The notes: a model not told the origin generated them from the sequence alone. Counted from the first letter of the stretch, positions 1 through 10,196 are shown. The stretch is DNA of 64,000 nucleotides from Glaciimonas soli (GCF_009497155.1 NZ_WINI01000006.1:1-64000), one strand, 5' to 3'. A program made the numbers and translations.

Positions 1-2070
1 ATCAGCACCAACGCCAGCAACATCGGTTCGTTGTCAACCGGCCTGAGCACCACTAACAGCAACGTGACCTCGTTGTCGACTTCAACTTCGACCGGCATCA
101 GCACCAACGCCAGCAATATCGGTTCGTTGTCGACCGGTCTGAGCACAACCAACAGCAACGTAACGTCGTTGTCGACTTCGACTTCGACCGGTATCAGCAC
201 CAACGCCAGCAACATCGGTTCGTTGTCAACCGGCCTGAGCACCACTAACAGCGACGTAACATCGCTGTCGACTTCAACTTCGACCGGCATCAGCACCAAC
301 GCCAGCAACATTGGTTCGCTGTCGACCGGTCTGAGCACAACCAGCAGCAACGTAACGTCGTTGTCGACTTCGACCTCGACCGGTATCAGCACCAACGCCA
401 GTAACATCGGTTCGCTGTCGACCGGCCTGAGCACTATCAACAGTAACGTGATTTCGTTGTCGACGTCGACTTCCACCGGCATCAGCACCAACGCCAGCGA
501 TATCGGTTCGTTGTCGACTTCAACTTCGACTGGTATCAGCACTAACACCAGTAACATCGGTTCGTTGTCCACTGGCTTGAGCACAACCAACAGTAACGTG
601 ACTTCGTTGTCGACCGGTCTGAGCACAACCAACAGCAACGTAACGTCGTTGTCGACTTCGACCTCGACCGGTATCAGCACCAACGCCAGCAACATCGGTT
701 CGTTGTCAACCGGCCTGAGCACAACCAACAGTAACGTAACGTCGTTGTCGACTTCAACTTCGACCGGCATCAGCACCAACGCCAGCAACATTGGTTCGCT
801 GTCGACCGGTATCAGCACCAACGCCAGCAATATCGGTTCGTTGTCTACTGGCCTGAGCACAACCAACAGCAATGTGAGCTCGTTGTCGACTTCCACTTCG
901 ACCGGCATCAGCACCAACGCCAGCAATATCGGTTCGTTGTCGACTGGCCTGAGCACGACCAACAGCAATGTGAGCTCGCTGTCGACTTCGACTTCGACCG
1001 GCATCAGCACCAACGCCAGCAACATCGGTTCGTTGTCAACCGGCCTGAGCACCACTAACAGCAACGTGACCTCGTTGTCGACTTCAACTTCGACCGGCAT
1101 CAGCACCAACGCCAGCAATATCGGTTCGCTGTCGACCGGTTTGAGCACAACCAACAGCAACGTGACCTCGTTGTCGACTTCGACTTCGACCGGTATCAGC
1201 ACCAACGCCAGTAACATCGGTTCGCTGTCGACAGGGCTGAGCACGACCAACAGCAACGTGACTTCGTTGTCGACGTCGACTTCGACCGGCATCAGCACCA
1301 ACGCCAGCAATATCGGTTCGTTGTCGACCGGTCTGAGCACAACCAACAGCAACGTAACGTCGTTGTCGACGTCGACTTCGACCGGTATCAGCACCAACGC
1401 CAGCAACATCGGTTCGTTATCCACTGGCCTGAGCACCACTAACAGCAACGTGACCTCGTTGTCGACCTCGACTTCGACTGGCATCAGCACCAACGCCAGC
1501 AACATCGGTTCGTTGTCAACCGGCCTGAGCACAACCAATAGCAACGTGACTTCGTTGTCGACCTCGGCGTCGACTGGCATCACTTCCCTGTCAACCGGCC
1601 TGAGCACAACCAACAGCAACGTGACCTCGCTGTCGACTTCAACTTCGACTGGCATCAGCACCAACGCCAGCAACATCGGTTCGCTGTCCACTGGCCTGAG
1701 CACAACCAACAGTAACGTGACCTCGTTGTCGACTTCGACCTCGACTGGCATCAGCACCAACGCCAGTAACATCGGTTCGCTGTCGACCGGCCTGAGCACT
1801 ATCAACAGTAACGTGACTTCGTTGTCGACTTCGACTTCGACCGGCATCAGCACCAACGCCAGCAACATCGGTTCGTTGTCCACTGGCCTGAGCACCACTA
1901 ACAGCAACGTAACATCGCTGTCGACAGGGTTGAGCACCATCAACAGTAACGTGACCTCGCTGTCGACTTCGACTTCGACTGGTATCAGCACCAACGCCAG
2001 CAATATCGGCTCGCTGTCGACTGGGTTGAGCACGACCAATAACAATGTGTCGTCGCTGTCGACAGGGGTT
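1..2070 (+). repeat. 96-bp coding tandem repeats in the adhesin stalk
   Basis: About twenty imperfect units of 96 bp (32 codons) run head to tail, with some partial units of 42 or 54 bp. Units differ mainly at synonymous sites (ttgtcgacttcg / ctgtcgacctcg), which suggests expansion and homogenisation by recombination under selection on the protein. The repeat count is expected to vary between strains and could be mis-assembled from short reads. Confidence 0.9.
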
Positions 2071-3456
2071 GCCAACTCGGTTCAGTATGATAACTCTGGC
2101 CACACCAGCGTTACTCTGGGTGGAGTTGGCGCCACGGCGCCGGTGACTCTTACCAATGTGGCTGCCGGTGTGAATCCAACCGATGCGGTGAATTTCAATC
2201 AGTTATCGTCCTTGTCTACCTCGATGGCGACCGGCATCAATTCGCTGTCAACCGGCTTGAGCACGACCAATAGCAACGTGACCTCGCTGTCGACCTCGAC
2301 CTCGACCGGGATCAGTACGGCGCAAAGCGGCGTAAATTCATTGTCAACGGGGCTGAGCACAACCAACAGCAATGTGTCCGCGTTATCGACATCGACATCG
2401 ACTGGTTTGAGCACGGCAGCAAGCGGCATTAATTCGCTGTCGACCGGTCTGAGCACCACCAACAGCAGCGTATCGTCGTTGTCGACCTCGACTTCAAGCG
2501 GCTTGAGCACCGCCGTGAGCGGTATCAATTCTTTGTCAAGCGGTGTTGCTTCGATATCAACCGGGCTGGGACAACTGACGTCGCTGACGACAAGCATGAC
2601 GAGCTTTAGTTCATTGTCGACGTCGCTGAAGCCTCTCGCAGATGCATCAAGTGCTGCTACAGCTAATGGTGCGACGATTGGTGCCACTACCATTGGCGGC
2701 GCCAACAGCGACGGCACGGTGCAGACGCGCGGCGCTAACGGCACGGTGGTCAGCAATGTGAATCCGGCAACGTGCGGCACAGTGTCGGGCATCGACGCAA
2801 CCGGTTCAGGTTTGTGTGCACAGGCGACCAAAGCAGGCGCAACGGCATTTGGTTCGAACGCACAGGCAACCGACACCAATACTACAGCTGTAGGTTTCCG
2901 TGCGGTAGCTTCGCAGGCCGGATCGGTGGCGATCGGGAATAACGCCCAGGCGACTGGCGATCCTACTGTCGCGATTGGTCAGAATTCGCTGGCTTCAGGC
3001 AATAACTCTGTCGCGACCGGCGCCGGTGCCCAAGCCACCGGAACCAATTCGGTGGCGCTGGGTGCCGGTTCGATAGCGGCTGAAGCCAATACAGTATCTG
3101 TCGGATCTCCTGGCAGTGAGCGCCGTATTACTAACGTGGCGGCCGGTATCAATCCAACGGATGCGGTTAACGTTTCTCAGTTAAGCAATTCAATGAATAA
3201 TTTGAATAATTCGCTTAATCAAGTTAATCAGAAGGCTAATCAAGGGATTGCCGCGGCAACGGCGATTACGATGATTCCACAAATACCTAACAATAAGAAT
3301 TATTCAGTTGGGTTGGGAGTTGCTAATTATGCTAATCAGGCGGCGGTTGCTATTGCAGTACAAGGCCGAGTTAATGAGAATTTAAGCTTCAAGATAGGTG
3401 CAGGTGTCAGCGGTAGTCAGGCCACCTACGGCGCCGGTGCAAATTTCGGATGGTGA
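1..3456 (+). CDS. Trimeric autotransporter adhesin (YadA/Hia type), 5' end outside window
   Basis: The reading frame is open from base 1, so the N-terminus and signal lie to the left. The visible part (1151 codons) begins with about 690 residues of Ser/Thr-rich stalk in 32-residue units containing STNASNIGSL and STTNSNV. Neck-like motifs (VTLTNVAAG...NPTDAVN, near nt 2150) follow, then YadA-head-type repeats (AVGF, VAIGNNAQATG, VALGAGS; nt 2840-3100). A second neck (RITNVAAGINPTDAVN) precedes a C-terminal anchor that ends in an alternating beta-barrel pattern and a terminal FGW. In this family the C-terminus trimerises to form the outer-membrane pore and the stalk projects the adhesive head. 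The partner is probably host matrix or other cells, but the ligand cannot be read from sequence. The stop is TGA at 3454-3456. Confidence 0.93.
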   Translation: MSTNASNIGSLSTGLSTTNSNVTSLSTSTSTGISTNASNIGSLSTGLSTTNSNVTSLSTSTSTGISTNASNIGSLSTGLSTTNSDVTSLSTSTSTGISTNASNIGSLSTGLSTTSSNVTSLSTSTSTGISTNASNIGSLSTGLSTINSNVISLSTSTSTGISTNASDIGSLSTSTSTGISTNTSNIGSLSTGLSTTNSNVTSLSTGLSTTNSNVTSLSTSTSTGISTNASNIGSLSTGLSTTNSNVTSLSTSTSTGISTNASNIGSLSTGISTNASNIGSLSTGLSTTNSNVSSLSTSTSTGISTNASNIGSLSTGLSTTNSNVSSLSTSTSTGISTNASNIGSLSTGLSTTNSNVTSLSTSTSTGISTNASNIGSLSTGLSTTNSNVTSLSTSTSTGISTNASNIGSLSTGLSTTNSNVTSLSTSTSTGISTNASNIGSLSTGLSTTNSNVTSLSTSTSTGISTNASNIGSLSTGLSTTNSNVTSLSTSTSTGISTNASNIGSLSTGLSTTNSNVTSLSTSASTGITSLSTGLSTTNSNVTSLSTSTSTGISTNASNIGSLSTGLSTTNSNVTSLSTSTSTGISTNASNIGSLSTGLSTINSNVTSLSTSTSTGISTNASNIGSLSTGLSTTNSNVTSLSTGLSTINSNVTSLSTSTSTGISTNASNIGSLSTGLSTTNNNVSSLSTGVANSVQYDNSGHTSVTLGGVGATAPVTLTNVAAGVNPTDAVNFNQLSSLSTSMATGINSLSTGLSTTNSNVTSLSTSTSTGISTAQSGVNSLSTGLSTTNSNVSALSTSTSTGLSTAASGINSLSTGLSTTNSSVSSLSTSTSSGLSTAVSGINSLSSGVASISTGLGQLTSLTTSMTSFSSLSTSLKPLADASSAATANGATIGATTIGGANSDGTVQTRGANGTVVSNVNPATCGTVSGIDATGSGLCAQATKAGATAFGSNAQATDTNTTAVGFRAVASQAGSVAIGNNAQATGDPTVAIGQNSLASGNNSVATGAGAQATGTNSVALGAGSIAAEANTVSVGSPGSERRITNVAAGINPTDAVNVSQLSNSMNNLNNSLNQVNQKANQGIAAATAITMIPQIPNNKNYSVGLGVANYANQAAVAIAVQGRVNENLSFKIGAGVSGSQATYGAGANFGW

Positions 3457-3479
3457 TTATTCAAATATAGTATGGTGTG

Positions 3480-4431
3480 ACCAAAGAGGTGGCACCGCTT
3501 GTCCCAATGGGAGGAGCGGTGCCCGAAATGACCGTTTGCACATTGCCACGTCAAATAGATATGCGCATTTATGTATACATCGGACAGGCAATGACCGTCG
3601 CGCTCAGATGCAAGTGAACGCATGCGCTCAATTCCCAAGCGCCGTTTGTCGTCGCCGCACTTGGGACACCAGTGCTTCCTGATATCGAGCGGATTTGACT
3701 TCCATTCGTGACCGCTGGCGCACTGCCATCGCAGCGGATTATAGTTGCTCAGATAAGCGTCCGAAAGACACTGGCCGCCACGACTGGCGGCAATTTCGCG
3801 CATCTCTTGTAGCGTCGCTCCTTGACTATCGTGGAAGCAAAGCATGCACCAATGCCCTTCAAGTACGATTTTCGCTGAACCTTGCCAGCGATGACCTTAG
3901 GCGCACTCGAACTGGAGTGCTGCTGCTGCGTTAAGGTAGTGCTCAGAAAGACAGCGGCCGCCGCGTTTCTTCGTAATATTCAAAAGATCGGATAGTGATC
4001 CGCGCGTAGCGTCTATTGCACAAATGCCGCACCAGGCTCCGCGTTTAACGTTGTTCGGGGTAGCGTGCCATCGGTGTTTTTTGCGCATTCCCATTCAAGA
4101 TTCGAGTGCACGTTTTCATAGATTTTCGAAAGCCAGCGACCACCGCGGTCGACGGCCATCGTATGCATCATCTCGATCGTCATTCGTGTCGATCCACGAC
4201 GTTTAGGCGACAACATTATAGCTGTCTGAAATTAAACGCGGCGGCGCCGAAATGGATCGTGGCTATCCTGAATCGGGAACTTGTCAATTGGATCCACGGC
4301 ATAATTTTCTGCAAGGGCCAATTTAATCGTCGTGACAGGTACCGCATACTTGGTTGCAAGCGTCCGTAAAGGAGTAAGGCTCCCGGCGTTGATCAGTTCC
4401 CTATACAAATCATTAATGGGGTAACGTTCGC
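3480..4431 (-). pseudogene. Decayed zinc-ribbon repeat protein gene
   Basis: On the minus strand the remains encode at least four copies of one motif: M..(L/I/M)A..RGG.(C/W)LS..Y......L.W.CA.GH.W followed by WC..C. The Cys pairs resemble treble-clef or zinc-ribbon fingers. An HTH-like stretch (LRTLATKYAVP) lies ahead of them. The frame is broken by in-frame TAA codons at about 4232 and 3897, and by a one-base deletion at a six-A run near 4080 that moves the frame within the first finger. The last unit has lost one CxxC (it reads CHLF). The frame is continuous with the CdiA-like fragment upstream, so the two were fused or joined by a deletion near 4432. Function is unknown; such finger arrays are often fused to nucleic-acid-binding domains. 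Confidence 0.7.
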
Positions 4432-5845
4432 AGGGCGTGAGCGTTTGCGTCACTAGAAGATTCTTGTCTGGCGTCGCCGTGCTGGCAATCACCCCGCCTT
4501 GCAAATCGGTATTGCCGTTGACGTTCACAATAAAGCCACCGTCACCAGCCTTGATGCCGGACTGCTGCCCGACGCTGGCGTAATTGCCATTGACCTTGCT
4601 CTGGCTGGCATTGACGCTGCCGGACGCGCCATAGCCGATAGTGACGGTGCCGCCTATGCTTTGGTCTTTGCAGGTATAGGTGCTGGTGTCTTGCAGGCTC
4701 TGGATGTTCAGATTGCCTTGGCCGCTGGTGCCGACATTGGCAAACACCTGATTGCCGCTGGCTACCGCACCCTGGAGATTGGTGTCATGACCGGACGACA
4801 GTACCAACGTATTGCCGGCTGAGACGTTGCTGTTGACATTGGTCACATCGGTGCCATTGCCGGTGCCACGGCTGCCGGAAGCACTGGCGGTAATGCCAAA
4901 GGCCCAGCCGTTTTGCCCATACGTGGCCGCAACGCCGATCGCGCCGCTTTTTGAGGAACTGGTCGATTGCTGTGTATCGGTGCTTTGCGCCGCTTGCAGA
5001 TTGATGTCGTCATCGGCTTTGAGCAACGCATTTTGGCCGGCACTGATGTTACTGCCGATGATATCGATGTTGCTCGCTTGTCCCGCACCGGTGGCCGTCA
5101 TCATGACATTGCCACCGGCTTTGACGTTGGAGCCGACCACCGTGCTGCTGCTTTGCGTGCTTTGACTGTTGCTGCTGGAAGAGCCGACCGTTAAGCTGAT
5201 CGTCACGCCAGTGGCAGGGCTTTTCCCTGCGGCCACTCCCGCCGCAGCGGCGCTGTAAGCGTTGTAAGCAGTCGATGCTGCTGCCGCACCAGCGGGCACC
5301 TTCATGCAGGTGTCATCGGTTTTACTAGACGCCGACGCCATGCTTTGTATACCCTGCACTGCCGTGATCACCAGCGCAGAAACCGCCAATGTCAGACCGC
5401 TCTGTTGATAGGCACTCGTCTGGTTCGTAGTGCTGGTGTCATTGACCGCCGTGACGTTGATCTTTTGTGCGACGCCGCCGATGTCGCCTTGCATCACAAT
5501 GACGTTGCTGCCGCTCTAGTTGTAGGTATTGCCAGCGTTGATATTGGCGTTACCGCTGATACTGCCAACGGTACTGCTGTTGTTGGTCACCGCACTACTG
5601 GTCTGGGTCGCGTCTTGCGAACGGTTACCGACCGTAAAGCCGATACCGCCGCTGCTCATCAAGCCCGATTTGGTGGACTGGTGCAACGCCGTATCCGTCT
5701 CCGTGCTTTGCGAGGCCAGAATATTGACATTGTTGCCAGCGTTCATGTTCAAATCATTGATCGCCGCAATGCCGCTGCCGCGTACCGTGATATCGTTGCC
5801 AGCCGTCACTTGCACCGCATTGCCGCCAGCACTGACCTGCGCCAT
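4432..5845 (-). pseudogene. CdiA-like hemagglutinin/adhesin fragment
   Basis: The frame encodes late repeat-region sequence of a two-partner-secretion exoprotein (CdiA/FhaB type). Typical motifs are AGNDITVRGSGI, NAGNNVNILASQS, SGGIGFTVGNRS, SGHDTNLQGAV, SGQGNLNIQSLQD and GNTDLQGGVIAS. There is no TPS signal domain, VENN motif or recognisable toxin and immunity pair. An amber codon at 5516-5518 interrupts the frame where the family normally has Gln (AGNTYN-stop-SGSNVI), probably CAG to TAG. The 5' end is cut at 5845 with no start context, and after VTQTLT (near 4432) the sequence stops resembling CdiA and enters the zinc-ribbon remnant. It is a non-functional relic of a contact-dependent inhibition or adhesin locus. 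Confidence 0.85.
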
Positions 5846-6317
5846 TGGACTTTACAAAAGTTCACCTTTCATGCTGCAAATTCGCGACTTTTTGTATCGC
5901 GTTGTAACGATAAAACAACGATTTTTCCCAAGAAAATAATGCCTACGCGCGAGTCAAACTCTCGCTGCTCAAAAACCCCCACACAAAATGCGTCAAATCG
6001 CGTCAATCAGTTGCAACCGATTTTCCCGCGCAGCTTGAAGATTTGATGTTGTGGTGAGCCGCGTTAAAAGCGGTGTATTTAATCTTCAGCGCAGGCGTTG
6101 GAAGACTGGATTGAGCCAGCCTTGATGGGGAAGCCGTAACACGACGCAGCTCTTATCTGTATTAGCACAGACTCAGCAATATGGAATTCAACGGGTGCTG
6201 TTGACTTGTGATACCGTCCTGCTCGCAAAGCGCAATGAATTTCTTGTGGATGGTTTTGACACTTACTTTTGACTCATGAACCAAGCCCTTCTGCTTAAGC
6301 TTGAGTTACACATCACA
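5846..6317. other. Intergenic, no gene recognised
   Basis: About 470 bases between the CdiA relic and the GntR gene. Short open frames here have no recognisable domain and no ribosome-binding site. No strong hairpin was seen. Confidence 0.5.
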
Positions 6318-7040
6318 TCAACGCTTCCTTGATTGCTGGTAGGGAGGCCGCGTCGACCTATCCGGATTAAGCGTCGAGCGTGTAAACTCGTCGACATTGT
6401 CGAGCAGTTTGTCGAGACATATGCAGGCCTCTTCTTCATTGCTTTCAGCAATAGCACGCGCTATGCAAGCATGTAGCCGGGCGGCGACCGGTAAATTTGC
6501 CGAATCACGATAATGCGCAAACCAGAAACGACTAGACAAACCCTGAATCAATCGCATTGCCGAAACCGCAAATTCGTTGCGCGCGGTGCTCAGCAGCAGT
6601 TTGTTAAATTCGAGATCCATCGCCAGAAATGCTTCGCCATCGTTAGTTTTAGCTGCACGGTCCATGTCCTTGGCCAGCGTCAAAAAATGCTGACGCTCTT
6701 CCGGTCTTGCACGGCGTGCGGAAGCACCAACCAGATAACGTTCGACTTCGCGCCGTACTTCCAACATGCGCAACTGCTTGCTGACATCCATTTCCGAAAT
6801 GACGATGCCACGCTTCGGAAAAATAACGACTAACCCATCACGCGCAAGCATTTGTAATGCCTCACGTACAGGTGTGCGTCCCAAGCCGAGTAAATTAGCC
6901 AGCATATTTTCCGACACTACCTGCCCTGGCTTCAGCTCCAATGTAACGATTAATTTTTCGATTGTGGTGTAGGCCTGGCTAAAAAAACTTTGTTCTTCCA
7001 GGCCCGTCTCACTCGTTATTACGGGCAGATCATTCTTCAT
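6318..7040 (-). CDS. GntR-family transcriptional regulator, FadR/FCD subfamily
   Basis: 240 residues. The N-terminal winged helix (about residues 20-90) carries the family signature LANLLGLGRTPVREALQMLARDGLV, seen here as its two halves around GRTPVREAL. The C-terminal all-helical FCD ligand domain (about 95-225) includes VRREVERYL, D.EFN..L and HACIARAI. FCD domains bind organic acids, often with a metal, and the regulator usually represses its neighbours until the substrate appears. It lies 69 bases downstream of the IlvD/Edd gene on the same strand, so it is probably co-transcribed and controls the divergent promoter region at about 10.2 kb. The acid it senses is unknown. Confidence 0.9.
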   Translation of the reverse strand: MKNDLPVITSETGLEEQSFFSQAYTTIEKLIVTLELKPGQVVSENMLANLLGLGRTPVREALQMLARDGLVVIFPKRGIVISEMDVSKQLRMLEVRREVERYLVGASARRARPEERQHFLTLAKDMDRAAKTNDGEAFLAMDLEFNKLLLSTARNEFAVSAMRLIQGLSSRFWFAHYRDSANLPVAARLHACIARAIAESNEEEACICLDKLLDNVDEFTRSTLNPDRSTRPPYQQSRKR

Positions 7041-7109
7041 ACAATTCCGGTTTTGTTATTGTGAACCCGGCGAGCTTACAGTACCCGCCAGGATCGCTAT
7101 TTTATCGCG

Positions 7110-8789
7110 TTAATATTCGCGCCTCCCCAAGACCGCACCTTTTGACAACGGTTGCACCAATGTCTGGTACATCGCCAGCCAGCCTTTTTCTGTAGTCGGC
7201 GGACGTGCCGGCAATGCAGCCAGCCGTGCTTCCAGCTCCGATACCGGGACATCCAGGGTAATTGCCCTGTTATTCAGATCAATGACTATAATATCTCCGT
7301 TTTTAACAACTGCCAAAAGTCCGCCCTCGGCAGCCTCTGGCATTACTTGTCCAATCGTTATGCCGCTGTTGAGTCCGGATAATTCACCGTCTGTCACCAC
7401 TGCAACGGTAGCGCCCAGCCCTGCCCCCACCAATGCCGCCATGAAAGATGCCGCAAAGACCGTGCCGGGGCCACCCTTGGGTCCTAGCATGCGCAGCACC
7501 ACTACATCGCCCGGCTGAATGGTTTTTGTTTCCAGCGCCGCAATTGCGACGTTTTCATCTTCGAATACGTTGGCTTTGCCTTTGAAATTACGCACGTGAA
7601 CCGGTACCGCCGACAGCTTCACAATGGCGCCGTCCGGTGCCAGGTTACCGCGAATGATGGTCAGACCCGGTTCGTCGCGGAAGGCGTTGGTGGTCGGGCG
7701 AATCACTTTTTCGTCGGGAGTTCCAACTTCGGCCAGGTTGTCAGCTAGCGTTCTTCCGGTGACGGTCAATACGCCGGTTTCAAGCACATCTGTCAGTTGT
7801 TTCATGACACCCGAACAGCCGCCGGCAGCCTCCAAATCTTCGATCCGATCAGGGCCGTTGGGACGTACTTGCGTGATTTGTCCAAGTTGCATCGCCGCAA
7901 CTTCGAACTCGCGGATAATGTCGATCTTGCATTCGCTCTCCGCTGCAATCGCCGTTAAATGACGGACCACGTTGACTGATGCGCCGATAGAACAGGCTAC
8001 CCGCACCGCGTTCCGAAATGCTGCCGCGGTCATGATTTGGCGCGGACGAATATCATCTCGAATCAATTCGACAATCTTGGCTCCGGCTGCGCGAGCATAT
8101 GATTGCATACGACTGCTATTGGCGCGTATCGGCGCGTTGCCGGTTAACGTCATGCCCAATGCCTCTGCCATGCAATGCATCGAATTGGCAGTAGCCAACC
8201 CGGCGCAAACTCCAGGTCCCTGAATCGCGCACTTGGTCATTTCGGTCAGATCGGTCAGGGTGATGCTCTTGGCCTTGACCGAACCCACTGCTTTATATAC
8301 TTCTTCGATATCGACATGATGTTCACCGCATTGCGTTCCAAGCTGGTAGCCGCAAGTGACGACGATGCTGGGGATGTCGAGGCGTCCGGCGGCCATCAAT
8401 TGACCCGGGGTGGTTTTATCGCAGGATGCCAGCATCACCATGCCGTCCAGCACGGCACCTTCAACTTGTACTTCAACGTCGTTGACCAACAGATCACGCG
8501 ATGGCATGAGGTAACGTCCCTGTTTGCCAGCGCTGGTGATGAAATCGGATGGCGCCACGGTACGAATTTCAAGCGGGATTGCACCGGCAGCACGGATTGC
8601 ATCCGCAACGATCTCCGCTACCTGATCGAGGTGCTGGTAGCACACGGACAATTTATTGGACGAATTGACTATGGCGATTTTTGGTTTATCGAAATCCTCT
8701 TCCGAATAGCCCATGGCCAGCCATTGTGCGCGCCGAACTGCCCAACGGGTGGTGCCTGGTTCGAAGATGCTGCGAAGATTTTTTGTCAT
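7110..8789 (-). CDS. IlvD/Edd-family dehydratase (sugar-acid or dihydroxy-acid dehydratase)
   Basis: 559 residues, the normal family length. The start at 8789 is preceded by GAGGAAACAGGA; the frame stays open 83 codons upstream but that part overlaps the preceding gene and has no homology. Family landmarks are visible: ASCDKTTPG (first cluster Cys), CGYQLGTQCGEH, GPGVCAGLATANSMHCMAEALG (as GVCAGLAT), GGCSGVMKQL, and GPKGGPG near the C-terminus followed by DGELSG. These enzymes use an Fe-S cluster and Mg2+ to dehydrate a 2,3-dihydroxy acid to a 2-keto acid. Since the neighbours are an FAD oxidoreductase, an MFS carrier and a GntR regulator rather than ilv genes, a catabolic role on a sugar acid is more likely than branched-chain amino acid synthesis. 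The stop of the oxidoreductase is 20 bases upstream. Confidence 0.88.
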   Translation of the reverse strand: MTKNLRSIFEPGTTRWAVRRAQWLAMGYSEEDFDKPKIAIVNSSNKLSVCYQHLDQVAEIVADAIRAAGAIPLEIRTVAPSDFITSAGKQGRYLMPSRDLLVNDVEVQVEGAVLDGMVMLASCDKTTPGQLMAAGRLDIPSIVVTCGYQLGTQCGEHHVDIEEVYKAVGSVKAKSITLTDLTEMTKCAIQGPGVCAGLATANSMHCMAEALGMTLTGNAPIRANSSRMQSYARAAGAKIVELIRDDIRPRQIMTAAAFRNAVRVACSIGASVNVVRHLTAIAAESECKIDIIREFEVAAMQLGQITQVRPNGPDRIEDLEAAGGCSGVMKQLTDVLETGVLTVTGRTLADNLAEVGTPDEKVIRPTTNAFRDEPGLTIIRGNLAPDGAIVKLSAVPVHVRNFKGKANVFEDENVAIAALETKTIQPGDVVVLRMLGPKGGPGTVFAASFMAALVGAGLGATVAVVTDGELSGLNSGITIGQVMPEAAEGGLLAVVKNGDIIVIDLNNRAITLDVPVSELEARLAALPARPPTTEKGWLAMYQTLVQPLSKGAVLGRREY

Positions 8790-8808
8790 TCCTGTTTCCT
8801 CTTTTCTC

Positions 8809-10155
8809 TTAGTCAAGTTGGGCTCCATCGCGATTAAGCAACAGACGTATGTCTTCTCCGACGATGCGGTTGGAAGGAATATTTTCTTTGACGGCCAGAG
8901 CAGCAGCATGACCGATGGCATGTCCGTATGAAAAGCATTGCGCTGTGACCCGCGCAGAAGCGACCGCTTCATGCTCGGCTGATAGACAGCGACCTGCAAC
9001 GAGGAGCCCTTCACCGCGCTCCGGGACAAAGCAACCAAACGGCACTTCGTAATAATCGTCCAGCAACCATTCGACTTTCGGCCTTGCGCCGGCGTGCAGT
9101 TCTATCGGCCACGGCGAACGGGCGATGCCGCTACTGAATTTTTCACCACGCAGAATGTCGACATTGCGCAACGTGGCGGCTCCTTTGATCTGACGGCTTT
9201 GTCGTACGCCAACCTGCACGCCGGTGTCGTTGACCCAACTACCCTCGCAGCCGATCAGCTTATCGCGAAAGAAGCGCGCATATTCCCGTACCTGGCAACG
9301 ACCTTCAAATTCGGCATCGGTAAAATCTTGATAAAAAACCGGATTCAATTCGCGGCCATCGGGTCCTGTAATACGCGTGCAGTTGGCGAGTAATTCGCCG
9401 GGGCGTGTGGTTGGAAACAACCATATCTTGTTACGCGGAAGAGCATATCCATGGCCGTCGCAGGCTGCGATCAGTTGTGACACCTCTGCCGGCATGATGG
9501 TGTCGTTGCCGTAGCACGCAAGAAAGCGCTCGACGTCGACACCTAGCAGACGAAAAATCATGGTCGGATTTTGCACTCGACCGTTATCACCCATTGCGGT
9601 AGAAAAACCGGCCATCGCGGTTGGAGTGGCATCCCCGCTAGCATCGATCGTAATGGCTGCTTCGATACGAAGCTTGCCCTGCGTCGTATACACCATCGCA
9701 CCGCCGACATGCTCGCCATTGAGCAGCATATCGGTCACCGTAGCGTGATAAATCACCTGAACTCCCGCATCCCTCACTAACGCGTCCGCGACCTCCCGCC
9801 ACACCAGCGGATCATGCACGCGGGTGTAAGTTTTGCCGTATTTGACCGGGGCGGCGAGTCCACCTTTATGTTCCATCAAATCAATAAAATCGTCGATAAA
9901 TCCATGGACTATTTTTTCGGGCGGCGCATTACTGTCGCTGGCCTTGTACAAACCGCAGACCGTACCCGACAGACCTGCTACAGCACCGCCTCCGCAAAAG
10001 CCGTATTGCTCCACCAGCGTTACCCGACATCCCTGCCGGGCAGCTGTAACGGCAGCTGCAACACCGGCCGCGCCACCGCCTACTATCAGTACGTCGGTTT
10101 TCACTAAGGATTCCGGCCGCTTGTCTTGTACTGCAAACAGGTTTGGATTGCGCAT
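8809..10155 (-). CDS. FAD-dependent oxidoreductase (FAD_oxidored family)
   Basis: 448 residues, probably cytoplasmic. The N-terminal dinucleotide-binding motif VLIVGGGAAGVAAAVTAARQG is followed by the acidic end of the second strand (VTLVEQ) and then a GGGAVAGLSGTVCG loop typical of the FAD_oxidored group. A second FAD contact appears as TIDASGDATP, and the C-terminal LLVAGRCLSAEHEAVASARV motif closes the flavin site. The family oxidises diverse carboxylates or alcohols; the substrate here is unknown. It is the first gene of the minus-strand operon that continues with the dehydratase and GntR genes, and is divergent from the MFS transporter, so all four probably serve one pathway. Confidence 0.88.
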   Translation of the reverse strand: MRNPNLFAVQDKRPESLVKTDVLIVGGGAAGVAAAVTAARQGCRVTLVEQYGFCGGGAVAGLSGTVCGLYKASDSNAPPEKIVHGFIDDFIDLMEHKGGLAAPVKYGKTYTRVHDPLVWREVADALVRDAGVQVIYHATVTDMLLNGEHVGGAMVYTTQGKLRIEAAITIDASGDATPTAMAGFSTAMGDNGRVQNPTMIFRLLGVDVERFLACYGNDTIMPAEVSQLIAACDGHGYALPRNKIWLFPTTRPGELLANCTRITGPDGRELNPVFYQDFTDAEFEGRCQVREYARFFRDKLIGCEGSWVNDTGVQVGVRQSRQIKGAATLRNVDILRGEKFSSGIARSPWPIELHAGARPKVEWLLDDYYEVPFGCFVPERGEGLLVAGRCLSAEHEAVASARVTAQCFSYGHAIGHAAALAVKENIPSNRIVGEDIRLLLNRDGAQLD

Positions 10156-10196
10156 CTACTGTTCCTTACAAAAATGATCCACTTGAATTCAAGTTA

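Noticed and set aside
1639-2879. Long minus-strand open frames opposite the adhesin
   Set aside because: They mirror the repeat periodicity of the real gene and encode low-complexity Arg- or Val-rich sequence without starts or domains.
3398-3682. 94-codon plus-strand frame after the adhesin
   Set aside because: Opposite the zinc-ribbon remnant, no start context, Arg-rich shadow.
7282-8837. Plus-strand frames opposite the IlvD/Edd gene
   Set aside because: Shadow frames; the minus strand carries the full set of family motifs.
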